Origin: LMUY01 sp965199165
Lineage (GTDB): Bacteria > Pseudomonadota > Alphaproteobacteria > Acetobacterales > Acetobacteraceae
DNA length: 64,000 bases
Assembly (NCBI GenBank): GCA_965199165.1
Contig: OZ240681.1
Span: 3,906,001 to 3,970,000, forward strand
Direction of reading: 5' to 3'
The translations under genes and the position numbers were made by a program. Positions 17,140-24,598 of this stretch are shown here, one piece after another. Numbering within the stretch: position 1 is the first letter of the stretch; each line of letters starts with the position of its first letter. The notes under the pieces are model-generated. The model did no database searches. It was not told where the DNA came from and was given only the letters and a program-made list of their open reading frames with translations.

Positions 17140-18902
17140 GCGCACCGGCCATCGCGCAGGCGCGGCCCTGGCGCGGCGTCGTGCCGGCGGTCGCGGCCGC
17201 GGTCGTGCTAGTGGCGGCGGCGCAGCTGGCGCCCGGCTCCGGCTACACGCTCAACATCATGATGCAGGCGGTCACCTACGCCATCGCGGTGGCCGGGCTG
17301 GTGGTGGTGCTGGGCTATTGCGGGCAGATCTCGCTGGCGCAGGCGGCGTTCTTCGGTTTGGGGGCGTACGGCACGGCGCTGGGTGTCACGGACTACCACC
17401 TGCCGTTCCTCGGCGCGTTCGCCGTCGGCATCCTGGTCGCCGGCGTGTTCGGCCTGATCCTCGGCTTCGCCAGCCTGCGGCTCGGCGGCCATTATTTGGC
17501 GATGGTGACGATCAGCTTCCAGCAGATCCTGACGCTGGTGCTCACCAACTGGATCAGCCTGACGCATGGGCCGGACGGCGTCAGCGGCATCGCCCGGCCG
17601 GCCGGCTTCACCTCCGGCCCGGCCTACCTCAGCCTGTGCCTGGTGGCGCTGGTGGCCGTGACGCTCTACGCCTGGCGGCTGAAGACCAGCAGCCTGGGCC
17701 GCGCCATGCAGGCGGTGCGGGACAACGAGATCGCCGCCGGCACTTGCGGCATCGACATCCTGCGCACCAAGGTGCTGGCCTTCGGCATTTCGGCGGTGCT
17801 GGGCGGGCTGGGCGGCGGGCTGTTCGCCGGCGCCTTCGCTTACATCAGCCCGGACCAGTTTTCCTTCGCCGAGTCGATCGTGCTGCTGACGATGGCGTTG
17901 CTGGGCGGCGTGCAGTCCCCGTTCGGCGCGCTGCTGGGCACCGCGCTGCTGGTGATGCTGCCGGAGTGGCTGCGCTTCCTGCAACGGGTCTACCTCGCCG
18001 TCTACGGCGCCGCCGTCATCCTGATCATGGTGTTCCTGCCCGACGGGATCTGGGGCCTGGCCGCGCGCTATGCCCGGCGCCCTCGCAGCATCGCCGGCGA
18101 CGTGGCGCCGCTGCCGCTGCTGGCGCAGACCGCCGGCGCGTCAGAGGAGGTGGTGCTGCGGGTGGAGGGACTCGCCAAGCATTTCGGCGGGTTGAAGGCG
18201 CTGGACGGCGTGGACATGGCGGTGCGGCGCGGCACGGTGCACGCGCTGATCGGGCCCAACGGCTCGGGCAAGAGCACGTTCATCAACGTGCTGACCGGGT
18301 TGTATCGCCCGACGGCGGGCCGCATCGGCTTCGCCGGGGCCGATATCACCGGCCGGGCGCCGCACGAACGCACCCGCGCAGGGCTGTCTCGCACCTTCCA
18401 GAACATCCGGGTGTTCCGCGGCATGACGGTGCTGGAGAACGTCATGGTCGGCGCCGAGCGGCCCGGCAACGACGTGGCGACGCAGCCGGGCCCGGTGGTG
18501 GAACGGGCGCTCGCCGCGCTGGAGTTCGTGGGCCGGCGGGCGGATGCGTTGCGGCCGGTGGGCCAGCTGTCCTACGGCCACCAGCGGCACGTGGAGATCG
18601 CCCGCGCCCTGGCCGGCAGTCCGCTGACCCTGCTGCTGGACGAGCCGGCGGCCGGGCTGAACATGACGGAGAAGGGCGAGCTCGGCGCGTTGCTCCGCCG
18701 CCTGAAGGGACATGGCCTGACCATCCTGATCGTCGACCACGACATGCAGCTGGTGGAATCGGTGGCCGACCATATCACCGTGCTGAACTTCGGCCGTCGC
18801 ATCGCCGATGGCCTGCCGCAGACCGTCCTGCAGGAGCCGGACGTCATCGCCGCCTATCTCGGCGAGGCGCCGGGCGCCAAGGTGCACGATGAAGCTGCTT
18901 GA
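17136..18902 (+). CDS. livMG: Fused LivM permease-LivG ATPase (system 2)
   Basis: A 588-aa fusion in one frame. Residues about 1-325 are a LivM permease (ISLAQAAFFGLGAYGTAL, RLGGHYLAMVTISF, GRAMQAVRDNEIAAGTCGID). After a linker, residues about 343-588 are a LivG ATPase with Walker A GPNGSGKST at 373-381, signature LSYGHQRHVEIARA and LLLDEPAAGLNMTE. Fusion ties one ATPase to one permease subunit; this arrangement is known among alphaproteobacterial Liv systems. There is no stop or frameshift between the halves. Confidence 0.93.
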   Translation: MSAPAIAQARPWRGVVPAVAAAVVLVAAAQLAPGSGYTLNIMMQAVTYAIAVAGLVVVLGYCGQISLAQAAFFGLGAYGTALGVTDYHLPFLGAFAVGILVAGVFGLILGFASLRLGGHYLAMVTISFQQILTLVLTNWISLTHGPDGVSGIARPAGFTSGPAYLSLCLVALVAVTLYAWRLKTSSLGRAMQAVRDNEIAAGTCGIDILRTKVLAFGISAVLGGLGGGLFAGAFAYISPDQFSFAESIVLLTMALLGGVQSPFGALLGTALLVMLPEWLRFLQRVYLAVYGAAVILIMVFLPDGIWGLAARYARRPRSIAGDVAPLPLLAQTAGASEEVVLRVEGLAKHFGGLKALDGVDMAVRRGTVHALIGPNGSGKSTFINVLTGLYRPTAGRIGFAGADITGRAPHERTRAGLSRTFQNIRVFRGMTVLENVMVGAERPGNDVATQPGPVVERALAALEFVGRRADALRPVGQLSYGHQRHVEIARALAGSPLTLLLDEPAAGLNMTEKGELGALLRRLKGHGLTILIVDHDMQLVESVADHITVLNFGRRIADGLPQTVLQEPDVIAAYLGEAPGAKVHDEAA

Positions 18903-19629
18903 ACTCCGCGGCGTGCAGGCCGGCTACGGTGCCGGGCCGGTGCTGAAGGGGCTGACGCTGGAGGTGGGGGAGGGCGAGATCGTCGCCCTGCTCGGCTCCA
19001 ACGGCGCGGGCAAGAGCACGACCCTGCGCTCGATCTCCGGCCTGGTGCCGGACGTGGCGGGCGACATCATGCTGGGTGGGCAGTCGCTGCGCGGGATGAA
19101 GCCGGAGGCGATCGTGCGCATGGGGATCGCCCACGTGCCGGAAGGGCGCCGGGTGTTCCCGGGGCTGACGGTGCGGGAGAACATCATGCTCGGCGCGTCC
19201 AACCGCCGCGGCGTGGCGCGGCGGGCGCTCGAGGCGGAGGTGGACGAGATGATCGGCTACTTCGCCGACCTTGGCCGCTTGCAGCACGTGCTGGGCTGGA
19301 CCCTGTCCGGCGGGCAATTGCAGATGGTCGCGGTCGCGCGCGGCCTGATGGCCAAGCCGAAGCTGCTGCTGCTGGACGAGCCGTCGCTCGGCCTGGCGCC
19401 CTTGATCGTGCAGAAGGTGTTCCGCATCGTGGCCGACATCCGCTCCCGCGGGACCACGGTGCTGTTGGTGGAGCAGAACGCCCACATGGCGCTGTCCGTG
19501 GCGGATCGGGGCTACGTGCTGGAAACCGGGCGCCTGCTCACCTCCGGCCGGCCGGACGAGCTGTGGGCCAACGGAGACGTGCGCGCCGCCTATCTCGGCG
19601 GCAAGAGCGGGACCGGTGTCGAGCACTGA
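18889..19629 (+). CDS. livF: Branched-chain amino acid-type ABC transporter ATPase LivF (system 2)
   Basis: A 246-aa LivF-type ATPase with Walker A GSNGAGKST (36-44), signature LSGGQLQMVAVARGLM and Walker B LLLLDEPSLGLAP. The start at 18889 overlaps the end of the livMG fusion by 14 bases. Its 3' end in turn overlaps the Nudix gene by 14 bases, so the operon stays tightly packed. It would pair with the LivG half of the fusion. Confidence 0.92.
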   Translation: MKLLELRGVQAGYGAGPVLKGLTLEVGEGEIVALLGSNGAGKSTTLRSISGLVPDVAGDIMLGGQSLRGMKPEAIVRMGIAHVPEGRRVFPGLTVRENIMLGASNRRGVARRALEAEVDEMIGYFADLGRLQHVLGWTLSGGQLQMVAVARGLMAKPKLLLLDEPSLGLAPLIVQKVFRIVADIRSRGTTVLLVEQNAHMALSVADRGYVLETGRLLTSGRPDELWANGDVRAAYLGGKSGTGVEH

Positions 19630-20206
19630 CGCAGCCGGGTTGCGGGAGGCGATCCGCTCCGAGGTGTCGGTGATCAAGCCGCTGGACGACACCGAGGGAG
19701 TGCACCAGGCCGACGCGTTGGCCTGGATCGGATCGGGTGCCGGCCTGTTCCGAACCACGAAGCCCGCCACGCCGCCGAAGCACCTGGTATCGTATTTCGC
19801 CGTGGTGGATGACGGGCACATCCTCCTGGTCGACCACCGCAGCGCCGGATTGTGGCTGCCAACCGGTGGCCATGTCGAGCCTGGCGAACACCCGAGGGTA
19901 ACGGTCGAGCGTGAGTTGCAGGAGGAGCTCGCCCTCTCCGCACCGGACCCGATCGGGCCGCCACTGATGGTCACGTGCACGGAGACGGTGGGCCTCACGG
20001 CTGGCCACGTCGACGTCTCGCTGTGGTATGTCGTCCGGTCCGACCGGCGCCTGGCCTTGCACTTCGACGGAGGTGAGTTCCGCGCCGCGCGATGGTTCGC
20101 ATTCGCGGATGTGCCAATGGGCCGCAGCGATCCACACCTCGGACGCTTTCTCCAGAAGCTGCCGGGCAATAGGAGGATTGTGGAAACAAGCGGTCGCTTG
20201 CCTTAG
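19616..20206 (+). CDS. Nudix hydrolase
   Basis: A 196-aa Nudix-fold pyrophosphohydrolase. The Nudix box is GGHVEPGEHPRVTVERELQEEL, written here as GGHVEPGEH plus RELQEELAL, with the metal-binding glutamates in place. The GTG start at 19616 lies inside the end of livF. The N-terminal 50 residues before the fold (SEVSVIKPLDDTEG) are of unknown role. The substrate, a nucleoside diphosphate linked to some other group, cannot be deduced. Coupling to the liv operon may be only positional. Confidence 0.85.
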   Translation: MSSTDAAGLREAIRSEVSVIKPLDDTEGVHQADALAWIGSGAGLFRTTKPATPPKHLVSYFAVVDDGHILLVDHRSAGLWLPTGGHVEPGEHPRVTVERELQEELALSAPDPIGPPLMVTCTETVGLTAGHVDVSLWYVVRSDRRLALHFDGGEFRAARWFAFADVPMGRSDPHLGRFLQKLPGNRRIVETSGRLP

Positions 20207-20215
20207 CGTGGCAGC

Positions 20216-20791
20216 ATGAACGTGATCACCCGTCCTGGTTCGACGCTTGCTGAGTTCCTGGCTTGGGAACGAGAGCAGGAGTTGGCGCATGAGTTCGACG
20301 GCATGTCAGTTCGCGCGATGAATGGTGGCACCATCTCCCATTATCTGATCGCAACAAAGCTGCTGATGCTGCTGAATGCGATGCTTGAGGAGCGTGGTTT
20401 CCGGATCGTTCCGTCCGGGGTCAAGGTCATCGTTGGCGATCACGTCCGGTACCCGGACTTGGTCGTCGCCCGGTGGTTCGACGATACCCTCGGCGATATC
20501 GTACCTGAACCTGTCGTCGTCGTGGAGGTGACCTCCCCGTCGAGCACGACCATCGACGCCATGATCAAGAATGCGGAATACCGCGACACCGCGTCGGTCC
20601 AGCAATACGTGATCCTGGCCCAGGATGCTGTCGCGGCGACGGTGTGGATGCGGGAAGGACCGGACTGGAAGGGAACGCTGGTCAGTGGTGATGCGCCGCT
20701 GACTTTCCCGGCCCTTGGCGTTTCGGTCCGCCTTCCTGACGTTTACGACGGCATCACCCTGCCTCTGAAGCCTCCGGCGGCACCGATATAG
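20216..20791 (+). CDS. Uma2-family (DUF820) putative endonuclease, copy 1
   Basis: A 191-aa protein of the Uma2/DUF820 family, which has a PD-(D/E)XK-like restriction fold. Visible landmarks are LAHEFDGMSVRAMNGG, VRYPDLVVAR (Asp of the active site), VVVVEVTSPSST (Glu) and KNAEYRDTASVQQY. No TnpB, transposase or modification gene adjoins it, so it stands alone. Cellular function of these proteins is poorly known. It begins 9 bases after the Nudix gene. Confidence 0.82.
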   Translation: MNVITRPGSTLAEFLAWEREQELAHEFDGMSVRAMNGGTISHYLIATKLLMLLNAMLEERGFRIVPSGVKVIVGDHVRYPDLVVARWFDDTLGDIVPEPVVVVEVTSPSSTTIDAMIKNAEYRDTASVQQYVILAQDAVAATVWMREGPDWKGTLVSGDAPLTFPALGVSVRLPDVYDGITLPLKPPAAPI

Positions 20792-20854
20792 TTTAGGCTT
20801 GAAGCATCGTCACCGCCGCGCCACCCTGACCAAGGCGGCAGCGGGAGACAGGCG

Positions 20855-22465
20855 GTGGACGACGGCGTGATCGACAGCTTCGCTCGCGACAACCTGCCGC
20901 CGCGCGACACCTGGCCGGACCTGCTGCTGGATGACCCGGACTTCACCTACCCCGAGCGTTTGAATTGCATCACCGAATTGGTGGACCGCTGGGTGGATGC
21001 GGGGGAGGGCGGCCGACCTTGCCTGCGGCTGGACGAGGTCCGGTGGAGCTATGCCGACCTGGCGGACCGGATCAACCGGATCGCCGCCGTGCTCACCGGG
21101 CGCTTCGGGTTGCGGCCCGGCGGCCGCGTCATGCTGCGCGCGCCGAACACGCCGATGATGGTGGCGACCTACCTGGCCGTGATCAAGGCCGGCGGCATCA
21201 CCATCGCCACCATGCCGCTGCTGCGCGCCAAGGAACTGGCCTACATGCTGGGCAAGGCGCGGGTGCAGCTCGCCGTGTGCGACCATCGGCTGCTGCCGGA
21301 CCTGCAGGCCGCGGCGGCGATGCAGCCGGGCCTGCGCGCGATCATCCCGATGGGCGGGGAGGGGACGGACGACCTGTGCACCCTCATGCAGGCCGAGTCG
21401 GGGAGGTTCGTCGCCCATGCCAGCCGGGCGGACGATGTCTGCCTCATCGCCTTCACCTCCGGCACGACGGGGGAGCCGAAGGGCACCATGCACTTCCACC
21501 GCGACATGCTGGCGATCTGCGACGGCTACGCCAGGCACGTGCTGCGCGCGCGGCCAACCGACGTGTTCATCGGCACCGCCCCGTTGGCCTTCACTTTCGG
21601 GCTCGGCGCGGTGGTGCTGTTCCCGCTGCGCATCGGCGCCGCCGCGATCCTGCTGGAGCGGGCATCGCCCGAGGGCCTGCTGCACACCATCCGCACCCTG
21701 CGGCCGACCGTCTGCTTCACGGCGCCGACCGCCTACCGCGCCATGCTCGGGCTGCTGCGGCCGGGTGACCTGGACAGCCTGCGCATCTGCGTATCGGCCG
21801 GGGAGACGCTGCCGAAGCCGACGTGGCACGCCTGGCACGACGCCACCGGGATCAAGCTGATGGACGGAATCGGCGCGACGGAGATGCTGCACATCTTCAT
21901 CGCGGCACCCGTGGAGGCGGTCCGCCCCGGCGCGACCGGCCTGCCGGTGCCAGGCTACCAGGCCAAGCTCATCGACGGCGACGGGGCAGACCTGCCGCCA
22001 GGCTCGACCGGCCGGCTGGCGGTGCGCGGCCCGACCGGATGCCGCTACCTGGCCGACGCGCGGCAGGCCAAATACGTGGTGGGTGGCTGGAACGTCACGG
22101 GCGACACCTACCGCCAGGACGAGGACGGGTATTTCTGGTTCCAGGCGCGCTCGGACGACATGATCGTGTCGGCGGGCTACAACATCGCCGGGCCGGAGGT
22201 GGAGGCGGCCGTGCTGACCCATCCTGCAGTGGCCGAGTGCGCGGTGGTGGGCGCGCCGGACGAAGAACGCGGCACCGTCGTCAAGGCGTTCGTGGTGCTG
22301 CGCGCTGCTTTCGAGCCGACGCCGGCCTTGGTGCGGGCGATCCAGGACCACGTGAAGGCCGACATCGCACCGTATAAATACCCGCGCGCGGTCGAATTCG
22401 TGGACGAGCTGCCGAAGACCGAGTCTGGGAAGCTACAGCGGTTTCGGCTACGAGCGTCTTCCTAA
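20855..22465 (+). CDS. AMP-forming acyl-CoA ligase (benzoate/2-aminobenzoate-CoA ligase-like)
   Basis: A 536-aa ANL-superfamily enzyme. The P-loop-like AMP motif FTSGTTGEPKG lies at about 200-210, followed by GATEML (A5-type motif), the hinge motif RSDDMIVSAGYNI, and the C-terminal catalytic lysine in PKTESGKLQRF. The N-terminus (LPPRDTWPDLLLDDP, then YPERLNCITEL) and the motif PLAFTFGLGAVVLFPLRIGA resemble benzoate- and 2-aminobenzoate-CoA ligases, so an aromatic acid is the likely substrate. The start is GTG at 20855 with GGGAGA upstream. It converges with and overlaps the following Uma2 gene by 4 bases. Confidence 0.85.
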   Translation: MDDGVIDSFARDNLPPRDTWPDLLLDDPDFTYPERLNCITELVDRWVDAGEGGRPCLRLDEVRWSYADLADRINRIAAVLTGRFGLRPGGRVMLRAPNTPMMVATYLAVIKAGGITIATMPLLRAKELAYMLGKARVQLAVCDHRLLPDLQAAAAMQPGLRAIIPMGGEGTDDLCTLMQAESGRFVAHASRADDVCLIAFTSGTTGEPKGTMHFHRDMLAICDGYARHVLRARPTDVFIGTAPLAFTFGLGAVVLFPLRIGAAAILLERASPEGLLHTIRTLRPTVCFTAPTAYRAMLGLLRPGDLDSLRICVSAGETLPKPTWHAWHDATGIKLMDGIGATEMLHIFIAAPVEAVRPGATGLPVPGYQAKLIDGDGADLPPGSTGRLAVRGPTGCRYLADARQAKYVVGGWNVTGDTYRQDEDGYFWFQARSDDMIVSAGYNIAGPEVEAAVLTHPAVAECAVVGAPDEERGTVVKAFVVLRAAFEPTPALVRAIQDHVKADIAPYKYPRAVEFVDELPKTESGKLQRFRLRASS

Positions 22466-23019
22466 TCCAAATCAAAGCTAGCGTAGATCTCGGTAAGGGG
22501 AAGTTCAATCCCAAGCGCCGGCATTGCAATACTGTCATGAACCGTTAGTGGCTTCGCCGTCCATTGCCCATCAGACTGCTTCTCGAACGCCATGACCGCA
22601 ATGCTCTCCGTCTCCAGGATGGCGTAGGTCCTTATCGTCGCGATGGCGCCGTATTCCCGTAGCTTCAGGATACGGTCGACGTGAGATGTGGAAGGACTCG
22701 TGATTTCGAACACAGCGACCACGTCATTGACGAGCCGTTCCCTTGCCGGCGTGAAGCCGCGGCTGACGAGAACATCGGGATAGCGGACACGCTGCCCAGT
22801 CGTCCCGATCCCGGCACTCGCCCCGAGTACGTCGAATGGCTGCCCACTCAGCCTCGTCAGCAGCATGAACATCAGGCGCGCTTGCAGCCGATGGTGCCCG
22901 ATCAGGCCGCCATTCATGAGAACGGGCTGCTCACCATCGAATTCATACCGCTCGTCCTGTGCTTCCGCCCAGTCGAAGAACTGCTCCCGGGACATGGGTC
23001 TGGTGAGTGTCACGTTCAT
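22462..23019 (-). CDS. Uma2-family (DUF820) putative endonuclease, copy 2
   Basis: A 185-aa Uma2/DUF820 protein on the opposite strand. It shows the same motif series as copy 1: DERYEFDGEQPVLMNGG, VRYPDVLVSR, AVFEITSPSTSH and LKLREYGAIATIRTYAIL. It is clearly diverged from copy 1, so it does not represent a recent duplication. The 3' end overlaps the ligase gene tail to tail. It is divergent from the ABM monooxygenase. Confidence 0.82.
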   Translation of the reverse strand: MNVTLTRPMSREQFFDWAEAQDERYEFDGEQPVLMNGGLIGHHRLQARLMFMLLTRLSGQPFDVLGASAGIGTTGQRVRYPDVLVSRGFTPARERLVNDVVAVFEITSPSTSHVDRILKLREYGAIATIRTYAILETESIAVMAFEKQSDGQWTAKPLTVHDSIAMPALGIELPLTEIYASFDLD

Positions 23020-23080
23020 GCCGCAGCCTAGCAGGACGCTGGGCCATTAGACTACGGTTCCCCAATAGGGAGTACCAAGC

Positions 23081-23389
23081 ATGATCCATGTCGTCGCCGT
23101 CATCACTGCCAAGCCGGGGCAGCGCGAGACCATACTGGAGGCGTTCCGGGCCAACGTGCCGGCGGTCCACGCCGAGCAAGGATGCATCGAATACGGCCCG
23201 GTGATCGACGCACCCGACATGGGCGCCATGCAGGCCAAGATCGGCGACGACACGTTCATGGTGATCGAGAAATGGGAGAGCGCCGAGGCCTTGGCCGCCC
23301 ACGCCAAGGCACCGCACATGGCCACTTATGCCGCCAAGGTGAAGGACCTCATCGCCACCCGTGCCGTCCACATTCTGACCGCCGCCTGA
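23081..23389 (+). CDS. ABM-domain (YgiN-type) monooxygenase
   Basis: A 102-aa dimeric alpha-beta barrel protein of the antibiotic biosynthesis monooxygenase/quinol monooxygenase family. It begins MIHVVAVITAKPGQRE, with HAEQGCIEYGP and FMVIEKWESAEALAAH as family motifs. Such proteins oxidise quinols or aromatic compounds without a cofactor, or act as small accessory proteins. AGGGAG lies about 8 bases upstream of ATG. The stop overlaps the next gene as TGATG, suggesting coupled expression with the enolase-superfamily enzyme. Confidence 0.85.
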   Translation: MIHVVAVITAKPGQRETILEAFRANVPAVHAEQGCIEYGPVIDAPDMGAMQAKIGDDTFMVIEKWESAEALAAHAKAPHMATYAAKVKDLIATRAVHILTAA

Positions 23390-24552
23390 TGCGCATCACG
23401 GCGCTGCTGGAGCGGACGGCGCCGATCGCTTCGCCCATCGCAAACGCCTATATCGACTTCTCGAAGATGACGCTGTCGCTGGTCGCGGTGGTGACGGACG
23501 TGGTGCGCGACGGCCGCCGCGTGGTCGGCTACGGCTTCAACTCCAATGGCCGGTATGGGCAGGGCGGCCTCATCCGGGAGCGGTTCGCGCCGCGGCTGCT
23601 GGAGGCGGAGCCGGCGTCGTTGCTGGACGATGCCGGCGGCAACCTGGACCCGGACCGCGTCTGGGCGACGTTGATGAAGAACGAGAAGCCCGGCGGCCAC
23701 GGCGAGCGGTCCGTCGCCGTCGGGACCATCGACATGGCGGTGTGGGATGCGGCGGCGAAGATCGCCGGCAAGCCGCTGTTCCGATGGCTGGCGGAGCGGC
23801 ACGGGCGCGCGGCGGACCCCCGCGTCTTCGTCTACGCGGCTGGCGGCTACTACTATCCCGGGAAGGACTTGGCCGCGTTGCGGTCGGAGATGCGGGGCTA
23901 CCTCGATCGCGGCTACACGGTCGTGAAGATGAAGATCGGCGGTGCCTCGCTCGCGGACGACCGGATGCGGATCGAGGCGGTCCTGGCGGAGCTCGGCTCC
24001 CAGGCGCAGCTTGCGGTCGACGCCAACGGTCGGTTCGACCTGCCGACGGCGGTCGGCTACGCGAAGGCGCTGCGCGACTACCCGCTATTCTGGTACGAGG
24101 AAGCCGGCGACCCGCTCGACTACGCGCTGCAAGCGGCCTTGGCGGAGCATTATCCCAACCCGATGGCAACCGGCGAGAACCTGTTCAGCCACCAGGATGC
24201 CCGCAACCTGCTGCGCTACGGCGGGATGCGGCCCGACCGCGACTGGCTGCAATTCGACTGCGCCCTGTCCTACGGCCTTTGCGAGTATCAGCGCACGCTC
24301 GGGGTGTTGGTGGAGGCTGGATGGTCGCCGACGCGGTGCATCCCGCATGGCGGCCACCAGATGTCGCTGAACATCGCCGCCGGGCTGGGATTGGGCGGCA
24401 ACGAGAGCTACCCGGACTTGTTCCAGCCGTATGGCGGCTTCCCGGACGGCGTCCGGGTGGAAGACGGGCACATCACCATGCCGGACCTGCCCGGCATCGG
24501 GTTCGAGGGGAAGGCCGACTTGATCGCGGTGATGCAGGAGTTGGCTGAGTGA
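23389..24552 (+). CDS. Enolase-superfamily dehydratase, D(-)-tartrate dehydratase-like
   Basis: A 387-aa mandelate racemase/muconate lactonising enzyme family protein. The catalytic barrel shows KMKIGG (KxK base motif), VDANGRF (metal Asp), WYEEAGDP and TGENLFS (metal Glu), and the C-terminal PHGGHQMSLN with the catalytic His. The length and the HGGHQMSLN ending fit the D(-)-tartrate dehydratase group as I remember it, but other acid-sugar dehydratases share much of this. The ATG at 23389 overlaps the ABM stop; a longer open frame upstream only shadows that gene. Confidence 0.75.
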   Translation: MRITALLERTAPIASPIANAYIDFSKMTLSLVAVVTDVVRDGRRVVGYGFNSNGRYGQGGLIRERFAPRLLEAEPASLLDDAGGNLDPDRVWATLMKNEKPGGHGERSVAVGTIDMAVWDAAAKIAGKPLFRWLAERHGRAADPRVFVYAAGGYYYPGKDLAALRSEMRGYLDRGYTVVKMKIGGASLADDRMRIEAVLAELGSQAQLAVDANGRFDLPTAVGYAKALRDYPLFWYEEAGDPLDYALQAALAEHYPNPMATGENLFSHQDARNLLRYGGMRPDRDWLQFDCALSYGLCEYQRTLGVLVEAGWSPTRCIPHGGHQMSLNIAAGLGLGGNESYPDLFQPYGGFPDGVRVEDGHITMPDLPGIGFEGKADLIAVMQELAE

Positions 24553-24559
24553 CAGCGGG

Positions 24560-24583
24560 CCCTCACCCAGAGGGAGAGGAAGA
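24560..24583. repeat. Degenerate CTCTCCC-type palindrome
   Basis: Sequence CCTCACCCAGAGGGAGAGG in the 46-bp gap between two convergent genes. It is a worn copy of the palindrome family and may end transcription from either side. Confidence 0.4.
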
Positions 24584-24598
24584 AGGGTTGTCTTTCCG

